From the NCBI GenBank assembly GCA_905206805.1, contig CAJLIR010000036.1, positions 1 through 5,161 on the forward strand: DNA of 5,161 nt. The letters run 5' to 3'. This document shows positions 1 through 5,161 of this stretch, piece after piece (the first letter of the stretch is position 1; the number at the start of each line of letters is the position of its first letter). A program made the translations under genes and the position numbers. Below the pieces are notes generated by a model. That model saw only the letters and a list, made by a program, of their open reading frames with translations. It was not told the origin of the DNA and made no database searches. The DNA is from an uncultured Caryophanales bacterium. Lineage in GTDB: Bacteria; Bacillota_I; Bacilli_A; RF39; UBA660.

Positions 1-7
1 TTGTCAA
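1..7 (-). CDS. 5' tip of a gene leaving the window on the left (TTG start)
   Basis: On the minus strand an AAAGGAG motif (positions 21-15) is followed after 7 nt by TTG (7-5) and ACA, and then the window ends. The spacing is ideal for a Shine-Dalgarno/start pair, and no ATG or GTG lies at a better distance inside the window. A gene starting Met-Thr and continuing to the left is therefore likely. Only two codons and one base are visible, so nothing can be said about the product. It lies downstream of the zinc-ribbon gene's terminator, which suggests a separate transcription unit in the same direction. Confidence 0.45.
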
Positions 8-14
8 TTTAATT

Positions 15-21
15 CTCCTTT
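15..21 (-). promoter_or_regulatory. Ribosome binding site for the gene at the left edge
   Basis: Minus-strand AAAGGAG, 7 nt before the TTG at 7-5. It is the main reason for calling a gene start there, since a non-ATG start would otherwise be ignored. Confidence 0.5.
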
Positions 22-34
22 CTATTTGATCCTA

Positions 35-63
35 TTTATAATATACTAAATAAAAATTTTAAA
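35..63 (-). promoter_or_regulatory. Weak candidate sigma-A promoter for the left-edge gene
   Basis: On the minus strand, TTTAAA (63-58) is followed by a 17-nt spacer and TATAAA (40-35). The -35 matches TTGACA at 4 of 6 bases and the -10 matches TATAAT at 5 of 6. Transcription would start near position 28, just ahead of the ribosome binding site. In DNA this AT-rich, hexamers of this quality arise easily by chance. The location between a terminator and a start codon is the main support. Confidence 0.3.
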
Positions 64-79
64 TCTTTTTTTATCATAC

Positions 80-101
80 AAAAAAAGTTCAAATTGAACT
101 T
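80..101 (-). terminator. Rho-independent terminator of the U32/zinc-ribbon operon
   Basis: On the minus strand AAGTTCA (101-95) and TGAACTT (91-85) form a 7-bp stem around a 3-nt loop. A run of seven T residues (86-80) begins in the last bases of the stem. The stem starts inside the TAA stop codon (102-100) of the zinc-ribbon gene, so coding sequence and terminator are fused with no spacer. The stem is short, with only two G-C pairs, so it may be a modest terminator. Confidence 0.6.
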
Positions 102-594
102 ATTGAAAATAATTAAAGTATATATAAAATATAATTGTAGAAAAAAGTAAACCAAATACTGGATAAATAATTGATACATTACTTTTAACTATTGACTTAT
201 CTTTTAATTTTTGAAATTTTCGTTTCATTTTAAATATATAATATTGATTAAAAATAACACTATAAAAAATAAAACGAGTGATTAATAGAACTAATATTAC
301 AAAAAAATTAAAGTAATCATAAAAATTTAAAACAAGTAACTCTAAAATTAAAAATAAAAATCCTAACAATATACATTTGCGATATAAAAAATAAAATGAT
401 CCAAATATTCCACATGCATAATTTCTTGTTTTCAAAAATATTTTATCATAGTTTTTACCAACAAAATTTTCTAAATCATTATTTTCTACTGGTTTTAGTT
501 TTATTTGTGAATAAGATTCATTATCAAATATCAAACCACAATGCATACAATAATTTTTTTTACATTTTGCCTTACATTTTGGACATATAAACAT
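100..594 (-). CDS. Zinc-ribbon membrane protein, DUF2628-like
   Basis: 164 residues. An N-terminal zinc ribbon is visible as Cys4-x2-Cys7 and Cys16-x2-Cys19 (knuckles CPKC and CMHC), with an extra Cys11. A polar linker (about 21-57) follows. Then comes an N-Y-A-x2-F-G-x-F-Y-F-L-Y-R-K stretch (58-73), which resembles the motif I associate with DUF2628-type membrane proteins. Three hydrophobic segments follow at about 74-92, 95-115 and 141-161, with a Lys-rich loop between the last two (122-137). No signal peptide is seen; the ribbon is probably cytoplasmic. The ATG at 594-592 has GAGG at 607-604, 9 nt upstream, inside the U32 gene, whose last 23 nt overlap this one. Translational coupling is therefore likely. 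The molecular function is unknown; metal binding and membrane location are inferred from motifs. Confidence 0.8.
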   Translation of the reverse strand: MFICPKCKAKCKKNYCMHCGLIFDNESYSQIKLKPVENNDLENFVGKNYDKIFLKTRNYACGIFGSFYFLYRKCILLGFLFLILELLVLNFYDYFNFFVILVLLITRFIFYSVIFNQYYIFKMKRKFQKLKDKSIVKSNVSIIYPVFGLLFSTIIFYIYFNYFQ

Positions 595-2791
595 TTTTTA
601 ATTCCTCATCCCTTAAAATATTAATTCTTATATTATTAATACCAATCTCAAAATAATGTCCACATGATTTTAAATCATCTTTCAACTTCGAATCATATAT
701 GTACATTAAGTTATCTTTTTCTATTATATTATATAATTTATTATAACGATCTCTTAAATAGAAATTATTCCCACACCTTTCGTACATTGAAAGTAATTTG
801 AACTTTGATACCATCAATTCAGGGTAACCATATAAAATAACTTCTAGGTTAGGATAACAATTATACCTATTAATATAATTATTAATTAAATTTTCAATTT
901 TAGTTAAATCTAATTCATATGATAATGTAACTTTTTTTACACCAATACTATGTAAAAAAGCAACTGTATAAGAATTAGTAACGTTAAATGAAAAATCGGT
1001 AATCACATCATTATAATAATTTAAACTTCCAAGTTCACCTACCAACAATGTACCATTATAATTTTTAAAATCAGTCATTACTCTCGGCAATTTATAAAGA
1101 ACTCTTGTATCACTCTTTAAATTATTAAATAATTCTAAATTATCAACATAGATATTGCAAATATTTTTGCTTTTTAAATTATTATATTGATTTATACTAC
1201 ATATATAATAATTAAAATTATTTTCTCTTTTAAATTTTGGAACATCAATATAATATTTATTTTTCTTATAAGGTATATTATATTTTCTTAATTCATCCAA
1301 TTTTGCAATAGCAACTCTTCTTAATTCATTTAACTCCCTAACAGAAATAAATATATCATTATCAATATCTATTTTAAGTTTATTTATTTCATAAACAGTG
1401 TCACCTAATTTTTTTAATTGTTTAGATATTTGCTCACAACTTATCGGACTAGTTTTTGCCATGGCCACAACCGAATCACTTTTCACTTCAACTTTATTAA
1501 TAGAATCTGTTAATATTAATATCATTGGATTATTTTTTTTAGCAATAAAATTACAATCAATTTTTATCTTTTTTAAATTTGAATTTAAGATTTTTTGAAT
1601 ACTATTTATTTGAATTATATCAGTAGTTTTTAAAACAACATCATCTATACAAACATTGTTTTTAACTTTTACTGAAATAATATCACCAGTCTTTGCTTCA
1701 TTAACTAAACTTTTATCTTTATAAATAAAATTAAGTTGCAATCCAACATCTTCTAATTTATTTATAATTCTAATACCATCACCTTGTTTAATATTTTCAG
1801 TTAATTTTATAAACACAATATCCTTTGAACATTTTACTACTTTACCAATTTTTATGCCTTGATGATTTGGTCTAAATTGATTTACCACATTATTATTTTT
1901 CTCATTAAATAAAAATCCTTTAGTAAACATTCTATTGTAAATTTTTCTTAAATCTAACAAATCAGAATTAGTTAATAAAACTTTACCGTTTAAATAAAAA
2001 CTATCAATTGCTTTTCTATAAATACTTACAACTTGATAAATATATTCTTCTCTTTTCATTCTTCCTTCGATTTTTAAACTTGTTACTCCTGCGTTAATTA
2101 ATTCACCAACATATTCTACTGTATTTAAATCTTTCATACTTAATAAATATTTATCTTTATTCAATTTATTTAAATCTTTATCAACTAAATCATAAGGAAG
2201 ACGACACGTACCAGCACAAATTCCTCTATTGCCACTCCTTCCACCAATTAAACTACTCATAAGACATTGTCCAGAATAACTTACACATAATGCACCATGA
2301 CAAAAAACTTCTAAATCAATATCTACACTTTTCTTTATTTCACGAATCATTTCTATTGAAGTTTCACGTGCTAATACAACTCTTTTCATACCATATTTTT
2401 TTGCAAACATTGCACCCTGAACATTATGAATATGCATTTGAGTCGAAGCATGAATTTCTAAATTTGGATACATTTTTCTAATCAAATCAAACATACCTAA
2501 GTCCTGAATTATAATAGCATCAACATTATTTTTATGTAAAAAATCAATATAATTTATAAATATTTCAACCTCATCATCATAAATAAGAGTATTAACAGCA
2601 ACATAAATTTTTACACCATTTAAATGTGAATAATTTATAGCTTCCACAAGTTCATCATTTGAAAAATTATCAGCATATCCTCTTGCAGAATAAGCATATC
2701 CTCCTACATAAATAGCATCTGCCCCAGCTATTATAGCAGCTTTTAATCCGTTCATATTTCCAGCAGGAGCTAAAAGTTCAATTTTCTTCAT
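572..2791 (-). CDS. Peptidase U32 family protein, RlhA-like RNA hydroxylase candidate
   Basis: 739 residues. The start LLAPAGN (6-12) and the barrel-like N-terminal domain (about 1-250) are typical of U32. The family signature is complete at 161-179: Glu161, Phe163, Gly166, Cys169, Gly174, Cys176 and Ser179. GGRSGNRG (183-190) and Cys192-x3-Cys196 follow. In UbiU/UbiV-type relatives, Cys residues in this region bind a 4Fe-4S cluster, so Cys169/176/192/196 are candidate ligands (inference). The middle (about 310-510) looks like the DUF3656 region of the long U32 branch. The C-terminal part keeps a VTNSYTVAFLHSIGVKKVTLSYEL block (604-627), YGYPELM (654-660) and FYLRDR (677-682). E. coli RlhA hydroxylates 23S rRNA C2501 and TrhP acts on tRNA U34; which RNA this protein would use is unclear, and the 'peptidase' name is probably historical. 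The ATG is preceded by GGAGG (2800-2796) after 4 nt. The protein contains no Trp. Confidence 0.9.
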   Translation of the reverse strand: MKKIELLAPAGNMNGLKAAIIAGADAIYVGGYAYSARGYADNFSNDELVEAINYSHLNGVKIYVAVNTLIYDDEVEIFINYIDFLHKNNVDAIIIQDLGMFDLIRKMYPNLEIHASTQMHIHNVQGAMFAKKYGMKRVVLARETSIEMIREIKKSVDIDLEVFCHGALCVSYSGQCLMSSLIGGRSGNRGICAGTCRLPYDLVDKDLNKLNKDKYLLSMKDLNTVEYVGELINAGVTSLKIEGRMKREEYIYQVVSIYRKAIDSFYLNGKVLLTNSDLLDLRKIYNRMFTKGFLFNEKNNNVVNQFRPNHQGIKIGKVVKCSKDIVFIKLTENIKQGDGIRIINKLEDVGLQLNFIYKDKSLVNEAKTGDIISVKVKNNVCIDDVVLKTTDIIQINSIQKILNSNLKKIKIDCNFIAKKNNPMILILTDSINKVEVKSDSVVAMAKTSPISCEQISKQLKKLGDTVYEINKLKIDIDNDIFISVRELNELRRVAIAKLDELRKYNIPYKKNKYYIDVPKFKRENNFNYYICSINQYNNLKSKNICNIYVDNLELFNNLKSDTRVLYKLPRVMTDFKNYNGTLLVGELGSLNYYNDVITDFSFNVTNSYTVAFLHSIGVKKVTLSYELDLTKIENLINNYINRYNCYPNLEVILYGYPELMVSKFKLLSMYERCGNNFYLRDRYNKLYNIIEKDNLMYIYDSKLKDDLKSCGHYFEIGINNIRINILRDEELKNVYMSKM
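602..607 (-). promoter_or_regulatory. Ribosome binding site of the zinc-ribbon gene, inside the U32 gene
   Basis: Minus-strand GAGGAA, with its GAGG core (607-604) 9 nt before the ATG at 594. It also encodes part of the Asp-Glu-Glu-Leu stretch near the end of the U32 protein. Ribosomes finishing U32 pass over it and stop 20 nt past the new start, an arrangement typical of coupled translation. Confidence 0.6.
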
Positions 2792-2795
2792 AAAA

Positions 2796-2800
2796 CCTCC
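2796..2800 (-). promoter_or_regulatory. Ribosome binding site of the U32 gene
   Basis: Minus-strand GGAGG, four T residues before the ATG at 2791-2789. The spacing is on the short side, but the core is perfect and fixes the start. The protein then begins MKKIELLAPAG, the expected N-terminus for the family. Confidence 0.75.
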
Positions 2801-2814
2801 AAGAAAAGTATTAT

Positions 2815-2834
2815 ATATATAATATATTATATAT
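2815..2834. repeat. 20-bp perfect A/T palindrome upstream of the U32 gene
   Basis: A perfect palindrome of 10 bp per arm, made only of A and T and centred between 2824 and 2825. It covers the region where the -10 box of the U32 gene must lie. It may be an operator, or simply a by-product of stacked TATA-type hexamers. The palindromy itself is directly visible; any function is speculation. Confidence 0.45.
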
Positions 2835-2852
2835 TTTTATTAAAAAAATCAA
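2824..2852 (-). promoter_or_regulatory. Candidate promoter of the U32/zinc-ribbon operon
   Basis: On the minus strand, TTGATT (2852-2847) is followed by a 17-nt spacer and TAATAT (2829-2824). A perfect TATAAT lies at 2831-2826, but with a 15-nt spacer to the same -35. Either gives a transcript starting near 2817-2819 and a leader of about 25 nt with the GGAGG. Another TATAAT at 2815-2810 would start transcription inside the ribosome binding site and is less likely. The exact -10 cannot be settled from sequence. Confidence 0.4.
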
Positions 2853-2883
2853 TAAAAATTATAATTCAATTTATTTTTATTGA
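2849..2883. repeat. 11-bp inverted repeat spanning both divergent -35 regions
   Basis: The arms TCAATAAAAAT (2849-2859) and ATTTTTATTGA (2873-2883) are perfect inverted copies separated by 13 bp. The outer ends place TTGA at mirrored positions. These form the candidate -35 boxes of the U32 promoter (minus) and the hypothetical-gene promoter (plus). The repeat may be an operator for joint control of both genes, or a chance result of AT-richness combined with two similar -35 boxes. Confidence 0.4.
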
Positions 2884-2908
2884 AAATAAATAAAATAAGT
2901 GTTAGTAT
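2880..2908 (+). promoter_or_regulatory. Promoter of the hypothetical gene
   Basis: TTGAAA (2880-2885) is followed by a 17-nt spacer and TAGTAT (2903-2908), with an extended -10 TG at 2900-2901. The predicted transcription start is near 2915, which leaves a leader of about 16 nt carrying only the ribosome binding site. The TTG in this -35 box could also be read as an in-frame start codon 51 nt upstream of the chosen ATG, but the promoter reading explains it better. Confidence 0.55.
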
Positions 2909-2919
2909 ATATAAAAAAA

Positions 2920-2924
2920 AGGAG
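2920..2924 (+). promoter_or_regulatory. Ribosome binding site deciding the start at 2931
   Basis: AGGAG, preceded by a run of A residues, sits 6 nt before the ATG at 2931. No comparable site precedes the in-frame TTG at 2880. The start is therefore set at 2931 and the protein at 197 residues, not 214. Confidence 0.8.
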
Positions 2925-2930
2925 TTATTT

Positions 2931-3524
2931 ATGAAACGTGATATCTTTGATTTTTGTAAAAATATTATTACTAAAGAAGCTCTAAATCAATATAACTTAT
3001 TAAAAAATTATGAAGATATGTTAAAAACAAACCCAATAAATAAAAATTATTTAAGAATTCTTCTAATACAAAACATGTTAAATGTATTAAATATTATTTA
3101 CATTGAAAAAAATGAATTAAATAGAAATCAATATATATTATTATATAATAATTTAATTTATAAACTAAGACTATTATTAAAAATAACAAATAAAGATGAC
3201 AAATTAGAAGACTCTTTTCTAACACAAAATGAAACAAATAATATTGAAAAAATCTGTTTAAAAAGAATCGAAAAATTAATAAAAAAATCAATTTATAAAA
3301 ATAATTTAAATAATAATTCAATTATTTTCCTATATCTTTTAACACTTATTTCATTAAAAATTGATATAGATAACTATTGTAGACAAAATTTAACAATAAA
3401 TGACGGCAATTGCTCATACTTTAACGTTTCTTTTTATGACGAAATTAATATTAAAGATAAAAAAGAAAATATAAATAAAATTAAAAAATTAATTCTAAAT
3501 TTAGACGAAAATAGTCAAGAATAA
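2931..3524 (+). CDS. Hypothetical protein, 197 residues, helical and Lys/Asn/Ile/Leu-rich
   Basis: I do not recognise this protein. From the ATG at 2931 it has 197 residues and begins MKRDIFDFCK. It is dominated by Asn, Lys, Ile and Leu, has no Trp, and reads as mostly helical. A hydrophobic stretch at about 130-143 is short for a membrane span and followed by charged residues, so a cytoplasmic helical protein is more likely than a membrane protein. Cysteines at 9, 109, 150 and 161 form no obvious metal site. The C-terminus (172-197) is charged. Base composition is visibly more AT-rich than in clpB, as expected for a weakly constrained gene. It has its own promoter, a strong ribosome binding site and a terminator, so it is probably expressed alone. 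The last four codons and the stop lie inside the terminator hairpin. Confidence 0.75.
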   Translation: MKRDIFDFCKNIITKEALNQYNLLKNYEDMLKTNPINKNYLRILLIQNMLNVLNIIYIEKNELNRNQYILLYNNLIYKLRLLLKITNKDDKLEDSFLTQNETNNIEKICLKRIEKLIKKSIYKNNLNNNSIIFLYLLTLISLKIDIDNYCRQNLTINDGNCSYFNVSFYDEINIKDKKENINKIKKLILNLDENSQE

Positions 3525-3540
3525 TCTTGACTATTTTTTT
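3508..3540. terminator. Shared bidirectional terminator of the hypothetical gene and clpB
   Basis: A perfect 13-bp stem (3508-3520 with 3525-3537) closes a 4-nt loop (3521-3524). Rightward transcripts get seven T residues (3534-3540). Leftward clpB transcripts get only four T before a CG (3511-3506), so termination is probably stronger in the plus direction. The plus gene's TAA (3522-3524) is in the loop, and clpB's TAG (3533-3531) is in the stem. Confidence 0.85.
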
Positions 3541-5161
3541 ATAATTAAATTATTATTTTCAACATCAAATGTAACTGTTGAATCATAATTAATTTTACCA
3601 TTAATTATTTCATTAGCAAGTAATGTTTCTATATTTCTAGATACAAACCTTTTAATAGGTCTTGCTCCATACCTAGAATCATAAGAAGAATCAACAATAT
3701 ATTTTTTTGCCTCATTTGTTAAATTTATTTTTATTTTTTTATCACTTAAACGTTTTTCAATATCACTTATAATTTTATCTAAAATGTCATATATTACATC
3801 TTGTTTTAAAGAATTAAACACAATAATTTCATCGATACGATTAATAAATTCTGGTTTAAATGTATGTCTTAATTCATTCATTACTAATTCACTTGAATTT
3901 TCTTTATTATCTAGAATATATTCACTTCCTAAATTAGATGTCATAATTATAATTGTATTTTTAAAATCAACTGTTCTACCTTGAGAATCAGTAATACGCC
4001 CATCATCTAAAATTTGAAGTAAAATATTAAATACATCCTTATGAGCTTTTTCTATCTCATCAAATAAAACTATACAATAAGGATTTCTTCTGACAGCCTC
4101 TGTTAATTGTCCGCCCTCATCGTATCCTACATATCCAGGAGGCGCACCTACTAGTCTAGAAACTGAATGACTTTCCATATATTCGCTCATATCAATACGA
4201 ACCATATGTCTTTCATCATCAAAAAGTTCATATGCTAAAGTTTTAGCAACTTCAGTTTTACCTACACCTGTTGGACCCAAGAATATAAATGAACCAATTG
4301 GACGATTTGGATCTTTTATACCTGCACGAGCACGAATAATAGCCTCACTAACTAGTTTTAAAGCCTCATCTTGTCCTTTAACTCTTTTTTTCATATTTTC
4401 TTCTAGATGAATTAATTTTTCCTTTTCGCTACCAACTAATTTACTAATTGGAATATTAGTCCATTTAGATATAATAGCTGCAATACTTTCATCATCAACC
4501 GTATCACTTAATATATCAGAACGATCACTTTTACGAAGATTTTCTAATTCATTTTCCAATTTAGGAATTACACCATGTCTTAACTTTGCTGCAGTTTCTA
4601 AATCATAATTATTTTCTGCTTGTTCAAGTTTAAATCTAGATGATTCAATTTCTTCTTTTTTCTTACTTATTTGATCGTTTATTTTCTTTTCTTCTTCCCA
4701 ATCTTTTCTTAAAACTTGTTCTTTTGCCTTCAAGTCTTTTAAATCATTATCGATTTCTTGTAAACGATTTTTAGAAATATCATCACGTTCTTTTTTTAAA
4801 GCTTCTTTTTCTACTTCTAATTGCATAATCTGTCTTGTTAAAGTGTCAAGTGGTACTGGAACTGAGTCCATTTGTACCTTTATTGTTGCACAGGCTTCAT
4901 CTACTAAATCAATTGCCTTATCTGGTAAAAAACGACTTGTAATATATCTATCAGATAATGTTGCCGCTGCTACTAATGCACTATCTTTAATATTTACACC
5001 ATGATAAACTTCAAAACGTTGTTTTAAACCACGCAATATAGTTATAGTATCTAATACTGTTGGTTCACTAACTTGTACCTTTTGAAAACGTCTTTCTAGT
5101 GCACCATCTTTTTCAATATATTTACGATATTCATTTAACGTAGTAGCACCAATACAATGTA
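3531..5161 (-). CDS. clpB: ClpB disaggregase, C-terminal part (5' end outside the window)
   Basis: The frame is open to the right edge, giving 542 residues of a family usually about 860 long; numbering here is from the edge. It enters near the end of the first AAA+ domain with CIGATT (2-7) and the arginine-finger pair ERRF (22-25). A long coiled-coil middle domain follows (about 110-210). The second AAA+ domain has Walker A GPTGVGKT (295-302), pore loop GYVGYDEGG (342-350), Walker B with Asp367-Glu368, arginine finger in FINRIDE (438-444) and sensor-2 GAR (498-500). The full-length middle domain and the absence of a ClpP-binding loop argue for ClpB over ClpC or ClpA. The hexamer works in the cytoplasm with DnaK, threading aggregated proteins through its pore using ATP. 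All visible catalytic motifs are intact. The TTG at 5036 is an internal Leu codon, not a start. Promoter and heat-shock control lie outside the window. Confidence 0.97.
   Translation of the reverse strand, partial: HCIGATTLNEYRKYIEKDGALERRFQKVQVSEPTVLDTITILRGLKQRFEVYHGVNIKDSALVAAATLSDRYITSRFLPDKAIDLVDEACATIKVQMDSVPVPLDTLTRQIMQLEVEKEALKKERDDISKNRLQEIDNDLKDLKAKEQVLRKDWEEEKKINDQISKKKEEIESSRFKLEQAENNYDLETAAKLRHGVIPKLENELENLRKSDRSDILSDTVDDESIAAIISKWTNIPISKLVGSEKEKLIHLEENMKKRVKGQDEALKLVSEAIIRARAGIKDPNRPIGSFIFLGPTGVGKTEVAKTLAYELFDDERHMVRIDMSEYMESHSVSRLVGAPPGYVGYDEGGQLTEAVRRNPYCIVLFDEIEKAHKDVFNILLQILDDGRITDSQGRTVDFKNTIIIMTSNLGSEYILDNKENSSELVMNELRHTFKPEFINRIDEIIVFNSLKQDVIYDILDKIISDIEKRLSDKKIKINLTNEAKKYIVDSSYDSRYGARPIKRFVSRNIETLLANEIINGKINYDSTVTFDVENNNLIIKK

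Noticed and set aside
101..112. 12-mer TATTGAAAATAA repeated at 2878-2889
   Set aside because: Only A/T plus one G, in unrelated contexts (zinc-ribbon gene 3' end and a -35 region); expected by chance at this composition.
396..590. Plus-strand open frame
   Set aside because: Antisense to the zinc-ribbon gene; no ribosome binding site and low-complexity Phe/Tyr/His-rich translation.
1398..1598. Plus-strand open frame
   Set aside because: Lies wholly inside the U32 gene in the opposite direction; no family features.
2290..2481. Plus-strand open frame rich in His and Phe
   Set aside because: Antisense of the highly conserved U32 core; shadow of the coding bias on the other strand.
2880..2930. 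In-frame TTG at 2880 as start of the hypothetical gene, adding 17 residues
   Set aside because: It has no ribosome binding site, falls in a good -35 box (TTGAAA), and lies upstream of the predicted transcription start. ATG 2931 has AGGAG at 6 nt.
3094..3321. Minus-strand open frame rich in Phe, Leu and Tyr, resembling a membrane peptide
   Set aside because: Hydrophobicity is what antisense of a Lys/Asn/Ile-rich gene produces, and there is no Shine-Dalgarno upstream.
3784..3984. Plus-strand open frame
   Set aside because: Antisense to the second AAA+ domain of clpB, which is strongly conserved and intact.
5034..5036. TTG as the start of clpB
   Set aside because: The frame stays open to the window edge and encodes conserved ClpB sequence upstream (CIGATT, ERRF). 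This TTG is the Leu of ILRGLK.
3531..5161. ClpC or ClpA instead of ClpB
   Set aside because: The middle domain is the long ClpB type of about 100 residues, and no ClpP-binding loop is visible after the second Walker B.

Overview
The window is very AT-rich. Trp codons at conserved ClpB positions are TGG, Shine-Dalgarno sequences are of the GGAGG type, and spacing between genes is tight. Together these suggest a low-GC Bacillota or Mycoplasmatota-related bacterium (Erysipelotrichales/RF39-like) using the standard bacterial code. This placement comes from composition and gene style only, without marker-gene phylogeny.

Layout, left to right. Positions 1-7 (minus) hold the probable TTG start of a gene that runs off the left edge, preceded by a good ribosome binding site and a weak promoter candidate. 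Positions 100-594 (minus) encode a small zinc-ribbon membrane protein, ended by a hairpin terminator that starts in its stop codon. Its start overlaps by 23 nt the end of a 739-residue peptidase-U32/RlhA-like protein (572-2791, minus), so the two form a tight operon. Positions 2792-2930 are an A/T-dominated divergent promoter region with an inverted repeat whose arms overlap the -35 candidates of both directions. Positions 2931-3524 (plus) encode a 197-residue, Lys/Asn/Ile/Leu-rich protein that I do not recognise. It converges on the 3' end of a partial clpB disaggregase gene (3531-5161, minus, N-terminal part outside the window). The two stop codons are six bases apart and share one hairpin terminator.

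Functionally, ClpB is a conserved protein-quality-control machine. The U32 protein belongs to a group whose studied members hydroxylate rRNA or tRNA bases. The zinc-ribbon membrane protein is probably translationally coupled to the U32 gene, but nothing here shows a functional link. The window looks like ordinary chromosome. I see no mobile element, CRISPR array, RNA gene or defence-type cassette, and no convincing evidence of a new multi-gene system. The least explained items are the plus-strand hypothetical gene and the zinc-ribbon/U32 pair.
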